From: Ignavibacteriales bacterium
GTDB lineage: Bacteria; Bacteroidota; Ignavibacteria; Ignavibacteriales; Ignavibacteriaceae
NCBI GenBank assembly: GCA_016707115.1
Contig: JADJIH010000001.1
Coordinates: 124,001-188,000, forward strand
Reading direction: 5' to 3'
DNA: 64,000 bases
A program made the translations under genes and the position numbers. Numbering within the stretch: the first letter of the stretch is position 1; each line of letters starts with the position of its first letter. This document shows positions 36,923-46,380 of this stretch, piece after piece. The notes under the pieces are model-generated. The model ran no database searches. It worked only from the letters and a program-made list of their open reading frames with translations, and was not told the origin of the DNA.

Positions 36923-38755
36923 ATGTGTGGAATAGTTGGTTACATCGGTGAAAGAAATTGTATTCCAATTCTAATTAATGGTTTAAAGAGATTAGAATAC
37001 AGAGGTTATGACTCAGCTGGAATAGGAATAGTAGATGATGATTCATGTCTAATTGTTAAGAATAAAGGTAAAGTTAGTCTTCTTGAAGATAAGTTAGAGA
37101 GTCTGGATCTTAAATCTAGTATTGGCCTCGGACATACTAGATGGGCCACTCATGGAATTCCAAACGAAATTAATGCACACCCGCATTCCAATGAAGACAA
37201 TTCAATATTTTTGATTCATAATGGTATCATAGAAAACTATCAGGTTTTAAAAAAAGGATTAATGGGGTTTGGTTACAAATTTCTTAGTGAAACTGATTCT
37301 GAGGTTCTGGTTCATTTGATCGACAGTTTTACTAAACGTGGTCACAATTTAACAAAATCAGTGCAACTAGCCTTACACGAAGTTGAGGGAACCTATGGAT
37401 TAGCAGTTATTTCTTCCAAAGAACCAGATAAAATTATCGCGGCTAGGAAGGGATCACCACTGGTTGTTGGGATTGGAGAAAATGAGAATTTTTTAGCATC
37501 AGATGTATCAGCTATAATCGCTCACACCAAACAAATAATCTACCTTGAAGATGGTGAAATTGCAGTTATAAAAAAAGATGAATTTACTGCAAAAACTATT
37601 TATGATAATGCTATAGAAAAAGAAGTCCATGAAATTTCAATGACTTTGGAAGAAATAGATAGAGGTGGTTATGCCCATTTTATGCTAAAAGAAATAATGG
37701 AGCAACCTGAATCATTAAGAAATTCAATAAGAGGAAGAATTATACAATCCGAAGGTGATGTGGTTTTAGGTGGACTTACAGACGTTGTTGAAAAACTTGC
37801 TAATTCAAAAAGAATTATTATCACTGCTTGTGGTACATCGTGGCATGCTGGATTAGTTGGTGAGTATATGCTAGAGCAGTTTTGTAGAATTCCCACTGAA
37901 GTTGAATATGCATCCGAATTTAGGTATCGAAATCCGATAATTGAAAAAGATGATGCAATATTTTTTATTTCTCAAAGCGGAGAAACTGCTGATACTTTAG
38001 CTGCTCTACGGGAAGCTAAAATGAAAGGAGCTCTTGTACTAGGTATATGTAATGCTGTTGGTAGCTCAATCGCCAGAGAAACTAATGCTGGTGTGTATAC
38101 TCACGCTGGTCCTGAAATAGGTGTTGCTTCCACGAAAGCATTTACCTCACAATTAACAGTTTTTGCATTAATTGCACTTCTAATTGCTAGAAGAAAAAGT
38201 TTAAGTCGTGTTGATGGAAAACAGATCGCTGATGAGTTATTGTTAATTCCAGATAAAGTTGAAAAAATATTACTACTTAATGATGAAATTGAAAAAATTG
38301 CTGAAGAATTTAAGGATGCTACTAATTTTTTATATCTTGGGCGTGGATATAATTTTCCTGTTGCTTTGGAAGGTGCTTTGAAGTTAAAAGAAATATCATA
38401 TATACATGCCGAAGGCTATCCCGCTGCAGAAATGAAACATGGTCCAATAGCTCTGATTGATGAGAATATGCCTGTTGTATTTATCGCCCCAAAAGATTCT
38501 ACTTACGAGAAAATATTAAGTAATATCCAGGAAGTTAAAGCTCGTGGAGGGAGGACGATTGCAATTGCTAGTGAAGATGACAATGATATTGACCAACTTG
38601 TCGATTATTCAATAAAAATTCCTAATACTATCAGAATGTTAATGCCAATTCTTACAGTAATTCCTTTACAATTACTAGCTTATCACATTGCAGTAAAAAA
38701 AGGTTTAGATGTAGATCAACCAAGAAATCTTGCTAAAAGTGTTACGGTTGAGTAG
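36923..38755 (+). CDS. glmS: Glutamine-fructose-6-phosphate aminotransferase (isomerizing)
   Basis: GlmS makes glucosamine 6-phosphate from fructose 6-phosphate and glutamine, feeding peptidoglycan and lipopolysaccharide. At 610 residues it is complete. It has the N-terminal class II amidotransferase with catalytic Cys2 (MCGIVGYIG), LGHTRWATHG and HNGIIENY, two SIS domains (ACGTSWHAGLVGEYMLE; LGRGYNFPVALEGALKLKE), and the C-terminal DQPRNLAKSVTVE. The 49-base gap upstream is too short for a glmS ribozyme. It probably supplies amino sugar to the neighbouring polysaccharide locus as well as the cell wall. Confidence 0.98.
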   Translation: MCGIVGYIGERNCIPILINGLKRLEYRGYDSAGIGIVDDDSCLIVKNKGKVSLLEDKLESLDLKSSIGLGHTRWATHGIPNEINAHPHSNEDNSIFLIHNGIIENYQVLKKGLMGFGYKFLSETDSEVLVHLIDSFTKRGHNLTKSVQLALHEVEGTYGLAVISSKEPDKIIAARKGSPLVVGIGENENFLASDVSAIIAHTKQIIYLEDGEIAVIKKDEFTAKTIYDNAIEKEVHEISMTLEEIDRGGYAHFMLKEIMEQPESLRNSIRGRIIQSEGDVVLGGLTDVVEKLANSKRIIITACGTSWHAGLVGEYMLEQFCRIPTEVEYASEFRYRNPIIEKDDAIFFISQSGETADTLAALREAKMKGALVLGICNAVGSSIARETNAGVYTHAGPEIGVASTKAFTSQLTVFALIALLIARRKSLSRVDGKQIADELLLIPDKVEKILLLNDEIEKIAEEFKDATNFLYLGRGYNFPVALEGALKLKEISYIHAEGYPAAEMKHGPIALIDENMPVVFIAPKDSTYEKILSNIQEVKARGGRTIAIASEDDNDIDQLVDYSIKIPNTIRMLMPILTVIPLQLLAYHIAVKKGLDVDQPRNLAKSVTVE

Positions 38756-38824
38756 TTAAATTTAATTTTCTTATCTGTTTGTGATTTTGCGGAAATTCCA
38801 TATTTTTACGCACTAAATTTTGAA

Positions 38825-38897
38825 GGGCAGGTAGCTCAGTCGGTAGAGCAAAGGACTGAAAATCCTTGTGTCGGCGGTTCAATTCCGTCCCTGCCCA
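38825..38897 (+). tRNA. tRNA-Phe (GAA)
   Basis: The 73-base cloverleaf has acceptor GGGCAGG paired with CCTGCCC, a D-loop with AGCTCAGTCGGTAGAGC, an anticodon stem-loop around CTGAAAA giving anticodon GAA, and a T-arm with GGTTCAATTCC. No CCA is encoded. A rho-independent terminator follows within 10 bases, so the tRNA is a unit by itself or the end of the glmS transcript. Confidence 0.96.
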
Positions 38898-38905
38898 CAT
38901 CCCTT

Positions 38906-38935
38906 AAGAGGCATTACCGAATGCCTCTTTTTATT
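38906..38935 (+). terminator. Rho-independent terminator after tRNA-Phe
   Basis: AAGAGGCATT (38906-38915) pairs with AATGCCTCTT (38920-38929) across a 4-base loop, followed by a T-rich tail. It stands 9 bases after the tRNA-Phe gene and before the purC promoter region. Confidence 0.88.
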
Positions 38936-39021
38936 GTTAGGGTTCACTTAATATTATGTCATTTTTATTGAATTCTGCTTTAACCCTGCATATATTTGAA
39001 CCATAACAATATAGGTTTAGT

Positions 39022-39918
39022 ATGAAAGAAAAAGTTATCCTTCAGACAAATTTTCCTAAATTGAATTTTGTAAAAAGTGGTAAAGTTAGGGATATATATG
39101 ATCTTGGCGAGTATTTCTTAATTATCTCGACAGATAGACTCTCTGCCTTCGATGTTATTATGGGCCAAGGAATTCCATTTAAAGGAAAAGTGCTTACCAA
39201 AATTTCAGAATTTTGGTTTGATTACTCAAAGAATATCATCAAAAATCATCTTATTACAACGGATGTAAATAAATTCCCAAGAGAATGTATGGAATATGCC
39301 GAAGATCTTGAGGGCAGAAGCATGCTTGTTCAGAAAGCAGACGTTGTGCAAATTGAAAGTGTTGTGCGTGGCTATATAACCGGATCTGGTTGGGTTGATT
39401 ACAATAGGACAGGTGAGGTTTGTGGAATTAAACTTCCCGCTGGCCTTGTTGAATCCGAAAAATTTCCTCAACCGCTTTTTACACCCGCAACTAAAGCAGA
39501 AATAGGGTTACATGATGAAAATATTTCTGAAGAAAAAGCAAAAGAAATTGCTGGTATCGAGACTATTAATTTCATGAAGAATAAAACGATTGAGATATAT
39601 AAAAACGCTGTGGAGTTTGCTCTTGGTAAAGGGATAATTATCGCAGATACTAAAATGGAATTTGGAAAAATTGGCAATGAAATAATTCTAGTTGATGAAT
39701 TACTTACTCCAGATTCTTCAAGATTTTGGCCTCTGGATAAATATGAAAAAGGTAAATCACAGGAAAGTTTTGATAAACAATTTGTTCGTGATTATTTAGT
39801 CTCAATTAAGTTTAATAAACAGCCACCACCACCTCCATTACCGGAAGCTATAATACAAAGAACCAGTGAAAAGTATTTGGAAGCATTGGAAAAACTTACT
39901 GGTAAGAGTATCACTTAA
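39022..39918 (+). CDS. purC: SAICAR synthetase PurC (canonical copy)
   Basis: PurC joins aspartate to CAIR in purine synthesis. The 298-residue protein is of the longer, Ade1-like type: VKSGKVRDIYDLGEYFLIIS, TDRLSAFDVIMGQGIPFKGKV, VVRGYITGSGWVDYN, PLFTPATKAEIGLHDENIS, and ADTKMEFGK with LVDELLTPDSSRFWP near residue 235. All signature segments lost from the divergent copy at 7831 are present here, so this is likely the working enzyme. The DUF971 gene follows with no gap. Confidence 0.96.
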   Translation: MKEKVILQTNFPKLNFVKSGKVRDIYDLGEYFLIISTDRLSAFDVIMGQGIPFKGKVLTKISEFWFDYSKNIIKNHLITTDVNKFPRECMEYAEDLEGRSMLVQKADVVQIESVVRGYITGSGWVDYNRTGEVCGIKLPAGLVESEKFPQPLFTPATKAEIGLHDENISEEKAKEIAGIETINFMKNKTIEIYKNAVEFALGKGIIIADTKMEFGKIGNEIILVDELLTPDSSRFWPLDKYEKGKSQESFDKQFVRDYLVSIKFNKQPPPPPLPEAIIQRTSEKYLEALEKLTGKSIT

Positions 39919-40209
39919 ATGCATCCATCAAAAATTCGACTGATCGAGAAGAAAAGACTTTTAATAGTCTGGGATGATGGAAGCGAAAGTGTACTTGAAT
40001 TAAGAGAATTGAGAAAGAGATGTCCTTGTGCAACTTGTTTAGCTGAACGTGATAAGCAGAGTAAAATGTATATCCCATTATTTGCTGAAAATCAAGTAAC
40101 TGTTAAATCAATAAATCAGGTTGGTAATTATGCAGTTCAAATTACATGGAATGATGGACATAATACTGGCATTTATGAGTACAATTTTTTAAAAAGATTT
40201 TCTGAGTAA
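39919..40209 (+). CDS. DUF971-family protein
   Basis: A 96-residue protein that matches the DUF971 (gamma-butyrobetaine hydroxylase N-terminal-like) pattern: IRLIEKKRLLIVWDDGS at the start, LRELRKRCPCATC in the middle with three cysteines arranged as CPCATC, and ITWNDGHNTGIYEYNFL near the end. Family members are thought to bind iron or iron-sulfur clusters through this region; that is general knowledge, not shown here. It starts at the base after the purC stop and 14 bases before pgsA. Confidence 0.88.
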   Translation: MHPSKIRLIEKKRLLIVWDDGSESVLELRELRKRCPCATCLAERDKQSKMYIPLFAENQVTVKSINQVGNYAVQITWNDGHNTGIYEYNFLKRFSE

Positions 40210-40223
40210 ACAACGATCTAATA

Positions 40224-40829
40224 ATGACACTGCCAAATCAATTAACTATTCTCAGAATAATTCTAACACCAATATTTCTATATCTTTTTTTATCAAAAGA
40301 GCCGCTGCTGATTCAAATATCACTCGGAGTATTTTTTATTGCAGCATTAACAGATTGGTATGATGGTTGGCTTGCAAGAAAATTTAATTACATAACAGAT
40401 TGGGGAAAATTCTGGGATCCGCTAGCTGATAAAATTTTAACTTCAACCGCTTTTCTTGGATTTGTTTTTGTTGGATTGCTGGAATTATGGATGGTTATCC
40501 TTATAATTTTTCGTGATTTGATAGTTACGCTTTTAAGGATCTATGCAGAAAGCAGGGGATATAATTTTGTAACAAGTTATTATGCAAAGTGGAAAACTGT
40601 TTTTCAAATGGTGTTTTTATATTATTTACTTTTGCTCTATGGTGGTCTTAACACTATAGAAGTTTATACAGGGAATGAAAATCTGTTTAATCAGTTATCA
40701 AACAAAGATCTAATTTACCTTATAATGTTTGTTATAACTTTAATTACTGTACATTCTGGTGTAACATATCTATTAAAAAATAAACATTTAATTAAAAAAT
40801 TATTTAATGAAACAAATAAACTGGTTTGA
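40224..40829 (+). CDS. pgsA: CDP-diacylglycerol-glycerol-3-phosphate 3-phosphatidyltransferase
   Basis: PgsA makes phosphatidylglycerol phosphate, the committed step of phosphatidylglycerol synthesis in the inner membrane. The 201-residue protein starts with LPNQLTILRIILTPIFL and carries the CDP-alcohol phosphotransferase motif as DWYDGWLARKFN followed by GKFWDPLADKI, with all conserved Asp, Gly, Ala and Arg residues. About five hydrophobic helices are visible. pgpA, encoding the next enzyme, overlaps its 3' end. Confidence 0.95.
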   Translation: MTLPNQLTILRIILTPIFLYLFLSKEPLLIQISLGVFFIAALTDWYDGWLARKFNYITDWGKFWDPLADKILTSTAFLGFVFVGLLELWMVILIIFRDLIVTLLRIYAESRGYNFVTSYYAKWKTVFQMVFLYYLLLLYGGLNTIEVYTGNENLFNQLSNKDLIYLIMFVITLITVHSGVTYLLKNKHLIKKLFNETNKLV

Positions 40830-41268
40830 AAAATTAATCGGTTCAGGTTTTTATACTGGTTATGTTCCAATTGCTTCAGGAACGTTCGGCAGTTTAGTAG
40901 CAATTGTAATTTATATTATTCCGGGTTTCGAAAGACTTGAGATTATAATCCCGGCAATAATACTTCTCTTTTCTTATGGATTATTTGTTTCATCAAAATT
41001 TGAAAAAGTTTATGGTAAAGATCCATCTCAATGTACGGTTGATGAAGTAGTGGGTACTTGGATTGCACTTATAGCTTTGCCAAAATCTTTTTTAATCGTG
41101 TTCACAACATTTTTAATTTGGCGCTTACTTGATATTATTAAACCATTTCCTGCCCGAACATCAGAAAAATTGCCTGGTGGATTTGGGATAATGATTGATG
41201 ATGTTATTTCGGGTTTTTATACTGTAGTTATCGTTCATTTATTCGTATACGTATTCGGAGTTCATTAG
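40807..41268 (+). CDS. pgpA: Phosphatidylglycerophosphatase A
   Basis: PgpA removes the phosphate from phosphatidylglycerol phosphate. The 153-residue membrane protein shows the family features: GSGFYTGYVPIASGTFGSL near the start, DPSQCTVDEVVGTWIAL in the middle, RLLDIIKPFPARTSEKLPGG, and the C-terminal GIMIDDVISGFYTVVIV with its Asp pair. It overlaps pgsA by 23 bases, which couples consecutive steps of one pathway. Confidence 0.95.
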   Translation: MKQINWFEKLIGSGFYTGYVPIASGTFGSLVAIVIYIIPGFERLEIIIPAIILLFSYGLFVSSKFEKVYGKDPSQCTVDEVVGTWIALIALPKSFLIVFTTFLIWRLLDIIKPFPARTSEKLPGGFGIMIDDVISGFYTVVIVHLFVYVFGVH

Positions 41269-41272
41269 AAAA

Positions 41273-42529
41273 ATGAAAACATATTTAATTTCGATAGGAG
41301 ATGAATTATTAATCGGACAAACGATTAATACAAACGTTGCATTTATTGGCAATCTCATTTCTGATAATAATATATCCATTATCAAATCCACAGTTATTGG
41401 TGATGATATAAAAATTATATTGAATGAACTGGAAATAGCTTCAGCAAGTGCGGATTTAATTATTTGCACTGGTGGACTTGGACCAACACATGATGATGTT
41501 ACGCGAAATGCATTCGTCCAATATTTTAAAACTGAATTAATACATAACGATGAAGTACTGGAAGATATAAAGAGCATGCTTAAAAGGCGGGGAAGAGAAC
41601 TTAAAAAAACACACGAAGATCAAGCGATGGTCCCTAAAAATGCAGAGGTAATTCGAAATGAAAATGGAACTGCACCTGGGTATTGGATTGAAAAGGATAA
41701 TAAAATATTTATTGTTATGCCAGGTGTTCCATACGAAATGAAGGCCATGATGAGCAATCATGTTATTCCAAGGTTAATCGAAAAAATTGGTGAACCTAAA
41801 GAGTTTATAAAAAAGATTACTCTACAAACTACTGGATTACCTGAATCTATTGTAGCAGAACGATTAGGAGATATTGACGAACTTCTAAGCGGTGCAAAGT
41901 TAGCTTTTTTACCAAATCAGTATGGTGTAAGATTAAGAGTAACGGTTAAATCTAATATTGAAGAACAAGCAAGTAATCATCTCTTAGAAATTGAACAAAA
42001 AATTCGAAGTAAAGTTGGAAGATTCATTTATGGACGTGGTGATGAAAACTTAGAGGATGTTGTTGGAAGGCTATTAAAGGAGAGAGAATTAAGAATATCA
42101 GTCGCTGAATCCTGCACAGGCGGTGGATTAGCTGATCGTATTACCAATATAAATGGAAGCAGTAAATATTTTGAACGTGGTGTTGTTACATACAGTAATG
42201 CTGCAAAAGTGGAACTTCTTAAAGTTGATGAAGATGTTATGATGGAAAAAGGAGCGGTATCAGCGGAGGTTGCAATGCAGATGGCTGAAGGGATTAAATC
42301 GACTAGCGGGGCTGATATTGGTGTTTCATTAACAGGGATTTTAGGTCCTACAGGCGGTGTTACAGATAAACCGGTTGGAACTGTTTATATTGGTTATTGT
42401 GATGATAAAGTTTGCACAGCTAAAAGATTTCAATTTGGTGAAGATCGTATTTTAAATAAAAACAGAGCAACACAAGCCGCACTTGAGATGATTAGAAGAA
42501 GTTTACTAGGAATTGCTTTTGAAGAATAG
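41273..42529 (+). CDS. cinA: CinA-family nicotinamide mononucleotide deamidase-related protein
   Basis: CinA has an N-terminal MoeA/MogA-like domain and a C-terminal NMN deamidase domain and is linked to pyridine nucleotide recycling. The 418-residue protein is full length: SIGDELLIGQTINTNVAFIG at the start, ICTGGLGPTHDDVTRNAF, PGVPYEMKAMM, and the C-terminal domain at about residues 270-415 with ISVAESCTGGGLADRITNI, the catalytic serine region, and GILGPTGGVTDKPVGTVYIG. cinA next to thpR and recA is a common arrangement. Confidence 0.96.
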   Translation: MKTYLISIGDELLIGQTINTNVAFIGNLISDNNISIIKSTVIGDDIKIILNELEIASASADLIICTGGLGPTHDDVTRNAFVQYFKTELIHNDEVLEDIKSMLKRRGRELKKTHEDQAMVPKNAEVIRNENGTAPGYWIEKDNKIFIVMPGVPYEMKAMMSNHVIPRLIEKIGEPKEFIKKITLQTTGLPESIVAERLGDIDELLSGAKLAFLPNQYGVRLRVTVKSNIEEQASNHLLEIEQKIRSKVGRFIYGRGDENLEDVVGRLLKERELRISVAESCTGGGLADRITNINGSSKYFERGVVTYSNAAKVELLKVDEDVMMEKGAVSAEVAMQMAEGIKSTSGADIGVSLTGILGPTGGVTDKPVGTVYIGYCDDKVCTAKRFQFGEDRILNKNRATQAALEMIRRSLLGIAFEE

Positions 42530-43076
42530 GCTTTTTGTTTCCTTAAACTTGCCTGTAAATATCATTGAACAAATTATCAAGTTGCGAGATAATATTTGTA
42601 CTGATGAAAAGATAAAATGGGAACCCAGAGAAAAATATCACCTAACTATAAAATTTATTGGTGATGTCTCAAATGAAATGGTTGAAGAAATCTCGGAGGA
42701 ATTAATTTTTGTTACTCAATATCCAGAGATAAAATGTTCTTTTAACAAGTTTGGATTTTTCTATCGAGATGAAAAACCAGCAATCCTTTGGGCTGGATTA
42801 AAAGTAGATGATTTGCTTTTAAAGTTAATTATGGAGTTAAATGAGAAGCTAAATAAGTTTTCAATTTCTATGGATAATAGAAAATTTAATCCTCATATCA
42901 CGCTTTTAAGGATAAAAAATGATTCCGGAAATAACTTTGTTAACAACTTCAAAAATTTTACCTTTGACCCAATACTTTTTACTACTAATTCGATTACGCT
43001 ATTTAAAAGTATTCTGCACCCGGAGGGATCTAAATATTTTGAAATCAAAAATTATAAACTTAAAGAATTGGAGTAA
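42513..43076 (+). CDS. thpR: RNA 2',3'-cyclic phosphodiesterase (2H family)
   Basis: ThpR is a 2H phosphoesterase that acts on 2',3'-cyclic phosphate ends of RNA. Both signature H-x-T/S-x motifs are present: HLTI at residues 43-46 and HITL at residues 128-131. The N-terminal RLFVSLNLP is typical and the 187-residue length is normal. The start (TTG 42513 or TTG 42519) lies inside the end of cinA, and its stop overlaps the recA ATG as TAATG. The three genes are therefore tightly coupled. Confidence 0.92.
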   Translation: MLLKNRLFVSLNLPVNIIEQIIKLRDNICTDEKIKWEPREKYHLTIKFIGDVSNEMVEEISEELIFVTQYPEIKCSFNKFGFFYRDEKPAILWAGLKVDDLLLKLIMELNEKLNKFSISMDNRKFNPHITLLRIKNDSGNNFVNNFKNFTFDPILFTTNSITLFKSILHPEGSKYFEIKNYKLKELE

Positions 43077-44137
43077 TGATGGCATCTGATAGAGAACAGA
43101 AAATGAAAATTATTGATGAAGCAATTGCCGGAATTGAAAAAACATACGGTAAAGGCGCAATAATGAAACTTGGTGATGGAATTGTTAATGATATCGAAGC
43201 AATTCCTACTGGAGCCTTGTCTTTAGATATAGCTCTTGGTATAGGTGGAATTCCACGTGGAAGAATAATTGAGATATATGGCCCAGAATCAAGTGGTAAA
43301 ACAACTTTATGTCTTCACATAATTGCTGAAGCACAAAAGATGGGCGGTCTGGCTGCCTTTATAGATGCTGAGCATGCTCTTGATGTTAATTATGCAAAAA
43401 GGCTCGGTGTTGATACTGCAAATCTTCTAATCTCTCAACCGGATTTTGGTGAACAAGCTCTGGAGATTACTGATACTTTAGTTCGCAGTAATGCACTTGA
43501 TATCATTGTAATAGACTCTGTAGCCGCTCTCGTCCCACGTTCTGAGATTGAAGGTGAAATGGGTGATGCTACAATGGCTGTTCAGGCACGACTGATGTCG
43601 CAAGCATTAAGAAAATTAACAGGTGCAATTTCAAAATCAAAAACATCCGTTGTTTTTATAAATCAACTAAGAAGTAAAATCGGTGTTATGTTTGGAAACC
43701 CTGAAACCACTACTGGTGGAAATGCACTAAAGTTTTATGCTTCTGTTAGAATCGATATCAGGAGAATTGCAGCTATTAAAGATGGTGAAGAAGTTATTGG
43801 TAACAGAACAAAAGTTAAAATCGTTAAGAGTAAAGTTGCTCCACCATTTAAGCAAACAGAATTCGATATCTTATATAACGAAGGCATTAGCAAGACCGGT
43901 GATGTTATTGATATGGCAACAGAGCTGGGTATTATTAAAAAAGGCGGTGCCTGGTTTACTTATGGTGAAGATAGAATTCAGGGAAGAGAACAGTTCAGAC
44001 AGAAACTTATTGAATTTCCAGAGATGTATAAAAAAATTGAAATCGAAATAAAAACAAAACTTGGTCTTCCAGGATTTAAATCTGATGGTGTCACTGACGA
44101 CAAAACAGAAGAAAAACCAAAAGGAAAAAAGAAATAG
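43076..44137 (+). CDS. recA: Recombinase RecA
   Basis: RecA forms the filament for homologous recombination and the SOS response. The 353-residue protein has the Walker A box GPESSGKT at residues 69-76, the conserved FIDAEHALD, LLISQPDFGEQALEI, the Walker B VIDSVAALVP, and the loop L2 region INQLRSKIGVMFGNPETTTGG. The C-terminal tail (KTEEKPKGKKK) is short and basic, not the acidic tail of E. coli RecA. Two ATG codons stand in tandem at 43076 and 43079. No clear LexA box was seen upstream, which is inside thpR. Confidence 0.98.
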   Translation: MMASDREQKMKIIDEAIAGIEKTYGKGAIMKLGDGIVNDIEAIPTGALSLDIALGIGGIPRGRIIEIYGPESSGKTTLCLHIIAEAQKMGGLAAFIDAEHALDVNYAKRLGVDTANLLISQPDFGEQALEITDTLVRSNALDIIVIDSVAALVPRSEIEGEMGDATMAVQARLMSQALRKLTGAISKSKTSVVFINQLRSKIGVMFGNPETTTGGNALKFYASVRIDIRRIAAIKDGEEVIGNRTKVKIVKSKVAPPFKQTEFDILYNEGISKTGDVIDMATELGIIKKGGAWFTYGEDRIQGREQFRQKLIEFPEMYKKIEIEIKTKLGLPGFKSDGVTDDKTEEKPKGKKK

Positions 44138-44160
44138 CCAGAAAATTCAGATAAATCTAA

Positions 44161-44796
44161 ATGAAAATAGATAGAGTATCCCGAAAAGACGAAAAGAATG
44201 TTTCGGTTTATTTTGATAATGGTGAACGTTTAATATTATCTGAAGATACTTTTTATAGCAGCGGTCTTAGGAAAGGAGATGAAATTTCCGGGGACCGCTT
44301 TTCTTTTTTTATCGAACAAAATATTCTCTATCATATTAAGCAAAGAGCATTATCATTTCTTGCCAGAAGATTTCATTCAGAAAAAGAATTACTGATTAAG
44401 CTTAAGACAAAAGCTTATGAGGAGCGATTAATTAAAATTGTGCTAAATGACCTAAGAGAAAAATCTTTTATTGATGATCAGGTTTTTGCGAATCATTTTA
44501 TTGAAGAAAAACTTAAGAAAAAACGTTGGGGAAAAAACAAGATTCGTGCTGCTCTATTTAGTAAAGGGGTTTCATCATCAATTATTGATGACGTTTTGCA
44601 GTCTTTTAATTCTGAAGAGGATCAGAATGAAGTCGCACTTAGTTTAGCAAAGAAGAAATTTGAAAACTTAAAACTCCGTGAAACTGATTCAAAAAAACTT
44701 AAACAAAAAATCATTTCATTTTTATTAAGCAGGGGATTTGATTATGAAGTAAGTTCCGGAGCCGTTAATAAAATTATTGAGCAGGACTATGATTAG
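44161..44796 (+). CDS. recX: Regulatory protein RecX
   Basis: RecX binds RecA filaments and limits their activity. The 211-residue protein lies 23 bases after recA, its normal place. Three-helix repeats are visible: ALSFLARRFHSEKELLIKL, VLNDLREKSFIDDQVFANHF, KKRWGKNKIRAALFSKGVSS and FLLSRGFDYEVSSGAV. Its 3' end overlaps the convergent NUDIX gene by 23 bases. Confidence 0.94.
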   Translation: MKIDRVSRKDEKNVSVYFDNGERLILSEDTFYSSGLRKGDEISGDRFSFFIEQNILYHIKQRALSFLARRFHSEKELLIKLKTKAYEERLIKIVLNDLREKSFIDDQVFANHFIEEKLKKKRWGKNKIRAALFSKGVSSSIIDDVLQSFNSEEDQNEVALSLAKKKFENLKLRETDSKKLKQKIISFLLSRGFDYEVSSGAVNKIIEQDYD

Positions 44797-45220
44797 CAGG
44801 TTTAACTTTAACTTCAAGTTTGTGAACAAAATTCTTTATATCGCTATTATCAATATTCTCTAAGGCATCTTTAACCGTGAACCATTTTCGCTTTCGAAGA
44901 TTTTTTTCAGGATAATCTTTTAGCTCTTTTGTTACTTCCATCGAAAAAATTTTAATATGAGATGAGCGATTCTTCTTCTTCAGTTCAAAAGAACCAAGTT
45001 CAACAGTTTCATTTTCCCCGATAACACCTGCTTCTTCGTAGGCTTCCTTTTTAGCAGATTCAAAAGCTGATAGATTAAATTCAATAAAACCTTTTGGGAA
45101 AATCCATTTTTGCTTTTTAATTGAAGTGATTAGAAGGAGTTCAACACTTCCGTTTGAAATTCTATAAGGAATAACGCAGGATTGATTAAAATCAAATTCG
45201 GATTTATATATATCTTCCAA
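44774..45220 (-). CDS. NUDIX hydrolase
   Basis: A 148-residue NUDIX protein of the diadenosine polyphosphatase-like group. The box reads GFIEFNLSAFESAKKEAYEE followed by AGV, where the KEAYEEAGV half matches RE-x-x-EE-x-G-x with Lys in place of Arg, but the first glutamate of the box is missing. SYRISNGSVELLLITSIKKQKWIFPKG is split here as VIPYRISNGSVELLLI and KQKWIFPKGF, both typical. The substrate is unknown. The gene converges on recX with a 23-base overlap, and no terminator hairpin is apparent between them. Confidence 0.87.
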   Translation of the reverse strand: MEDIYKSEFDFNQSCVIPYRISNGSVELLLITSIKKQKWIFPKGFIEFNLSAFESAKKEAYEEAGVIGENETVELGSFELKKKNRSSHIKIFSMEVTKELKDYPEKNLRKRKWFTVKDALENIDNSDIKNFVHKLEVKVKPANHSPAQ

Positions 45221-45415
45221 TACTCTGCTATTTGCTGTATTACTATTTATGATTGAACTAAAAATAATTTCTGAACAAATATAGAATATAGTTGATAGAT
45301 ATAAAAATCGTTAAGTGAATCTAATTTTTAGTTTTGAGAAAACTATGCAATAATTCTCATTGAAAAATTAGGAACCAATCTTTAACTTCTACACCAAGAA
45401 TAACAGGAATTCAAA

Positions 45416-46234
45416 ATGAACAAAAAAGAAGAAGAAAAAAAAAATATTTCCGCATATGAAAAAGCCGCACAGGATGGTATTGATCCGAGGTGCATTCCGC
45501 AGAAGTTAGAAAATCCTGTTCCAGAGCACGAAGAAATAATCTATCCAAATTATTCAGCGGAAGAACAATCAAATTGGAGTTTCCTATATAATCGACAAAT
45601 GAAATTTTTACCCGGCCGAGCTTGTGAAGAATATATTGAAGGTGCTGGCAAGTTAAATCTTTCAGATAAAAAGATTCCTTACTTAAAAGATCTCAGTCAT
45701 ATATTTCATAACTCAACTGGGTGGAAAGTCGCTCGAGTTCCAGGATTAATTCATGAACAAAATTTTTTTGAAATGCTTCGTAGAAAAGTTTTTCCTTCCA
45801 CCGACTATATCCGTGGTAAAGAAGAACTGGATTATACTCCCGCACCAGATTTATTCCATGATATTTTTGGTCATATGCCATTATTAACCAACAAAAGTTT
45901 TGCGTCTTTTTATCAGATGTTCGGCGAGGCTGCTATGAAAGCAGAAGGAATAAATCGAAAGTATTTAGAAACTTTTCATTGGTTTACTGTGGAATTTGGT
46001 TTGATTCGTAAACCTGAAGGTATGAGAATATACGGAGCTGGAATTGTATCATCACACGGCGAAGTACAGAGTGCCTTATCCGGCAATGTTGAAGTAAAGG
46101 AATTTGTTCCAGAGAATATAATAATGCAGGAATATGATGTTTGGCATTTACAGCCAATTTTATTTGCAATCGAATCATTTGAGCAACTCGAACAAGGATT
46201 CAAAGAATGGACAAAAAAGGCCGGATTGGCCTAA
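45416..46234 (+). CDS. phhA: Phenylalanine-4-hydroxylase
   Basis: This non-haem iron enzyme hydroxylates phenylalanine to tyrosine using tetrahydropterin and oxygen. The 272-residue protein is the bacterial single-domain form. Iron ligands are His148 and His153 in LFHDIFGHMPLL and Glu193 in FHWFTVEFGL. The pterin-binding side includes RVPGLIHEQNFFEMLRRKVF. There is no N-terminal ACT regulatory domain. It is followed, after two peroxiredoxins, by PTPS, folE and an SDR gene, which would make its cofactor. AT-rich DNA of 195 bases upstream should hold its promoter. Confidence 0.95.
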   Translation: MNKKEEEKKNISAYEKAAQDGIDPRCIPQKLENPVPEHEEIIYPNYSAEEQSNWSFLYNRQMKFLPGRACEEYIEGAGKLNLSDKKIPYLKDLSHIFHNSTGWKVARVPGLIHEQNFFEMLRRKVFPSTDYIRGKEELDYTPAPDLFHDIFGHMPLLTNKSFASFYQMFGEAAMKAEGINRKYLETFHWFTVEFGLIRKPEGMRIYGAGIVSSHGEVQSALSGNVEVKEFVPENIIMQEYDVWHLQPILFAIESFEQLEQGFKEWTKKAGLA

Positions 46235-46380
46235 TAACAAATTGAACTTTAAATTTTAATGATTGTTAGCTACATCAACAATGTTTGCTATTTCTTGAAA
46301 GTACAAGCCCTTTTGGCTAACTTAAAATAGAAAAACTAAAACTTTCCGATATTTATAAATAAATCAAATAGGAGAATACT

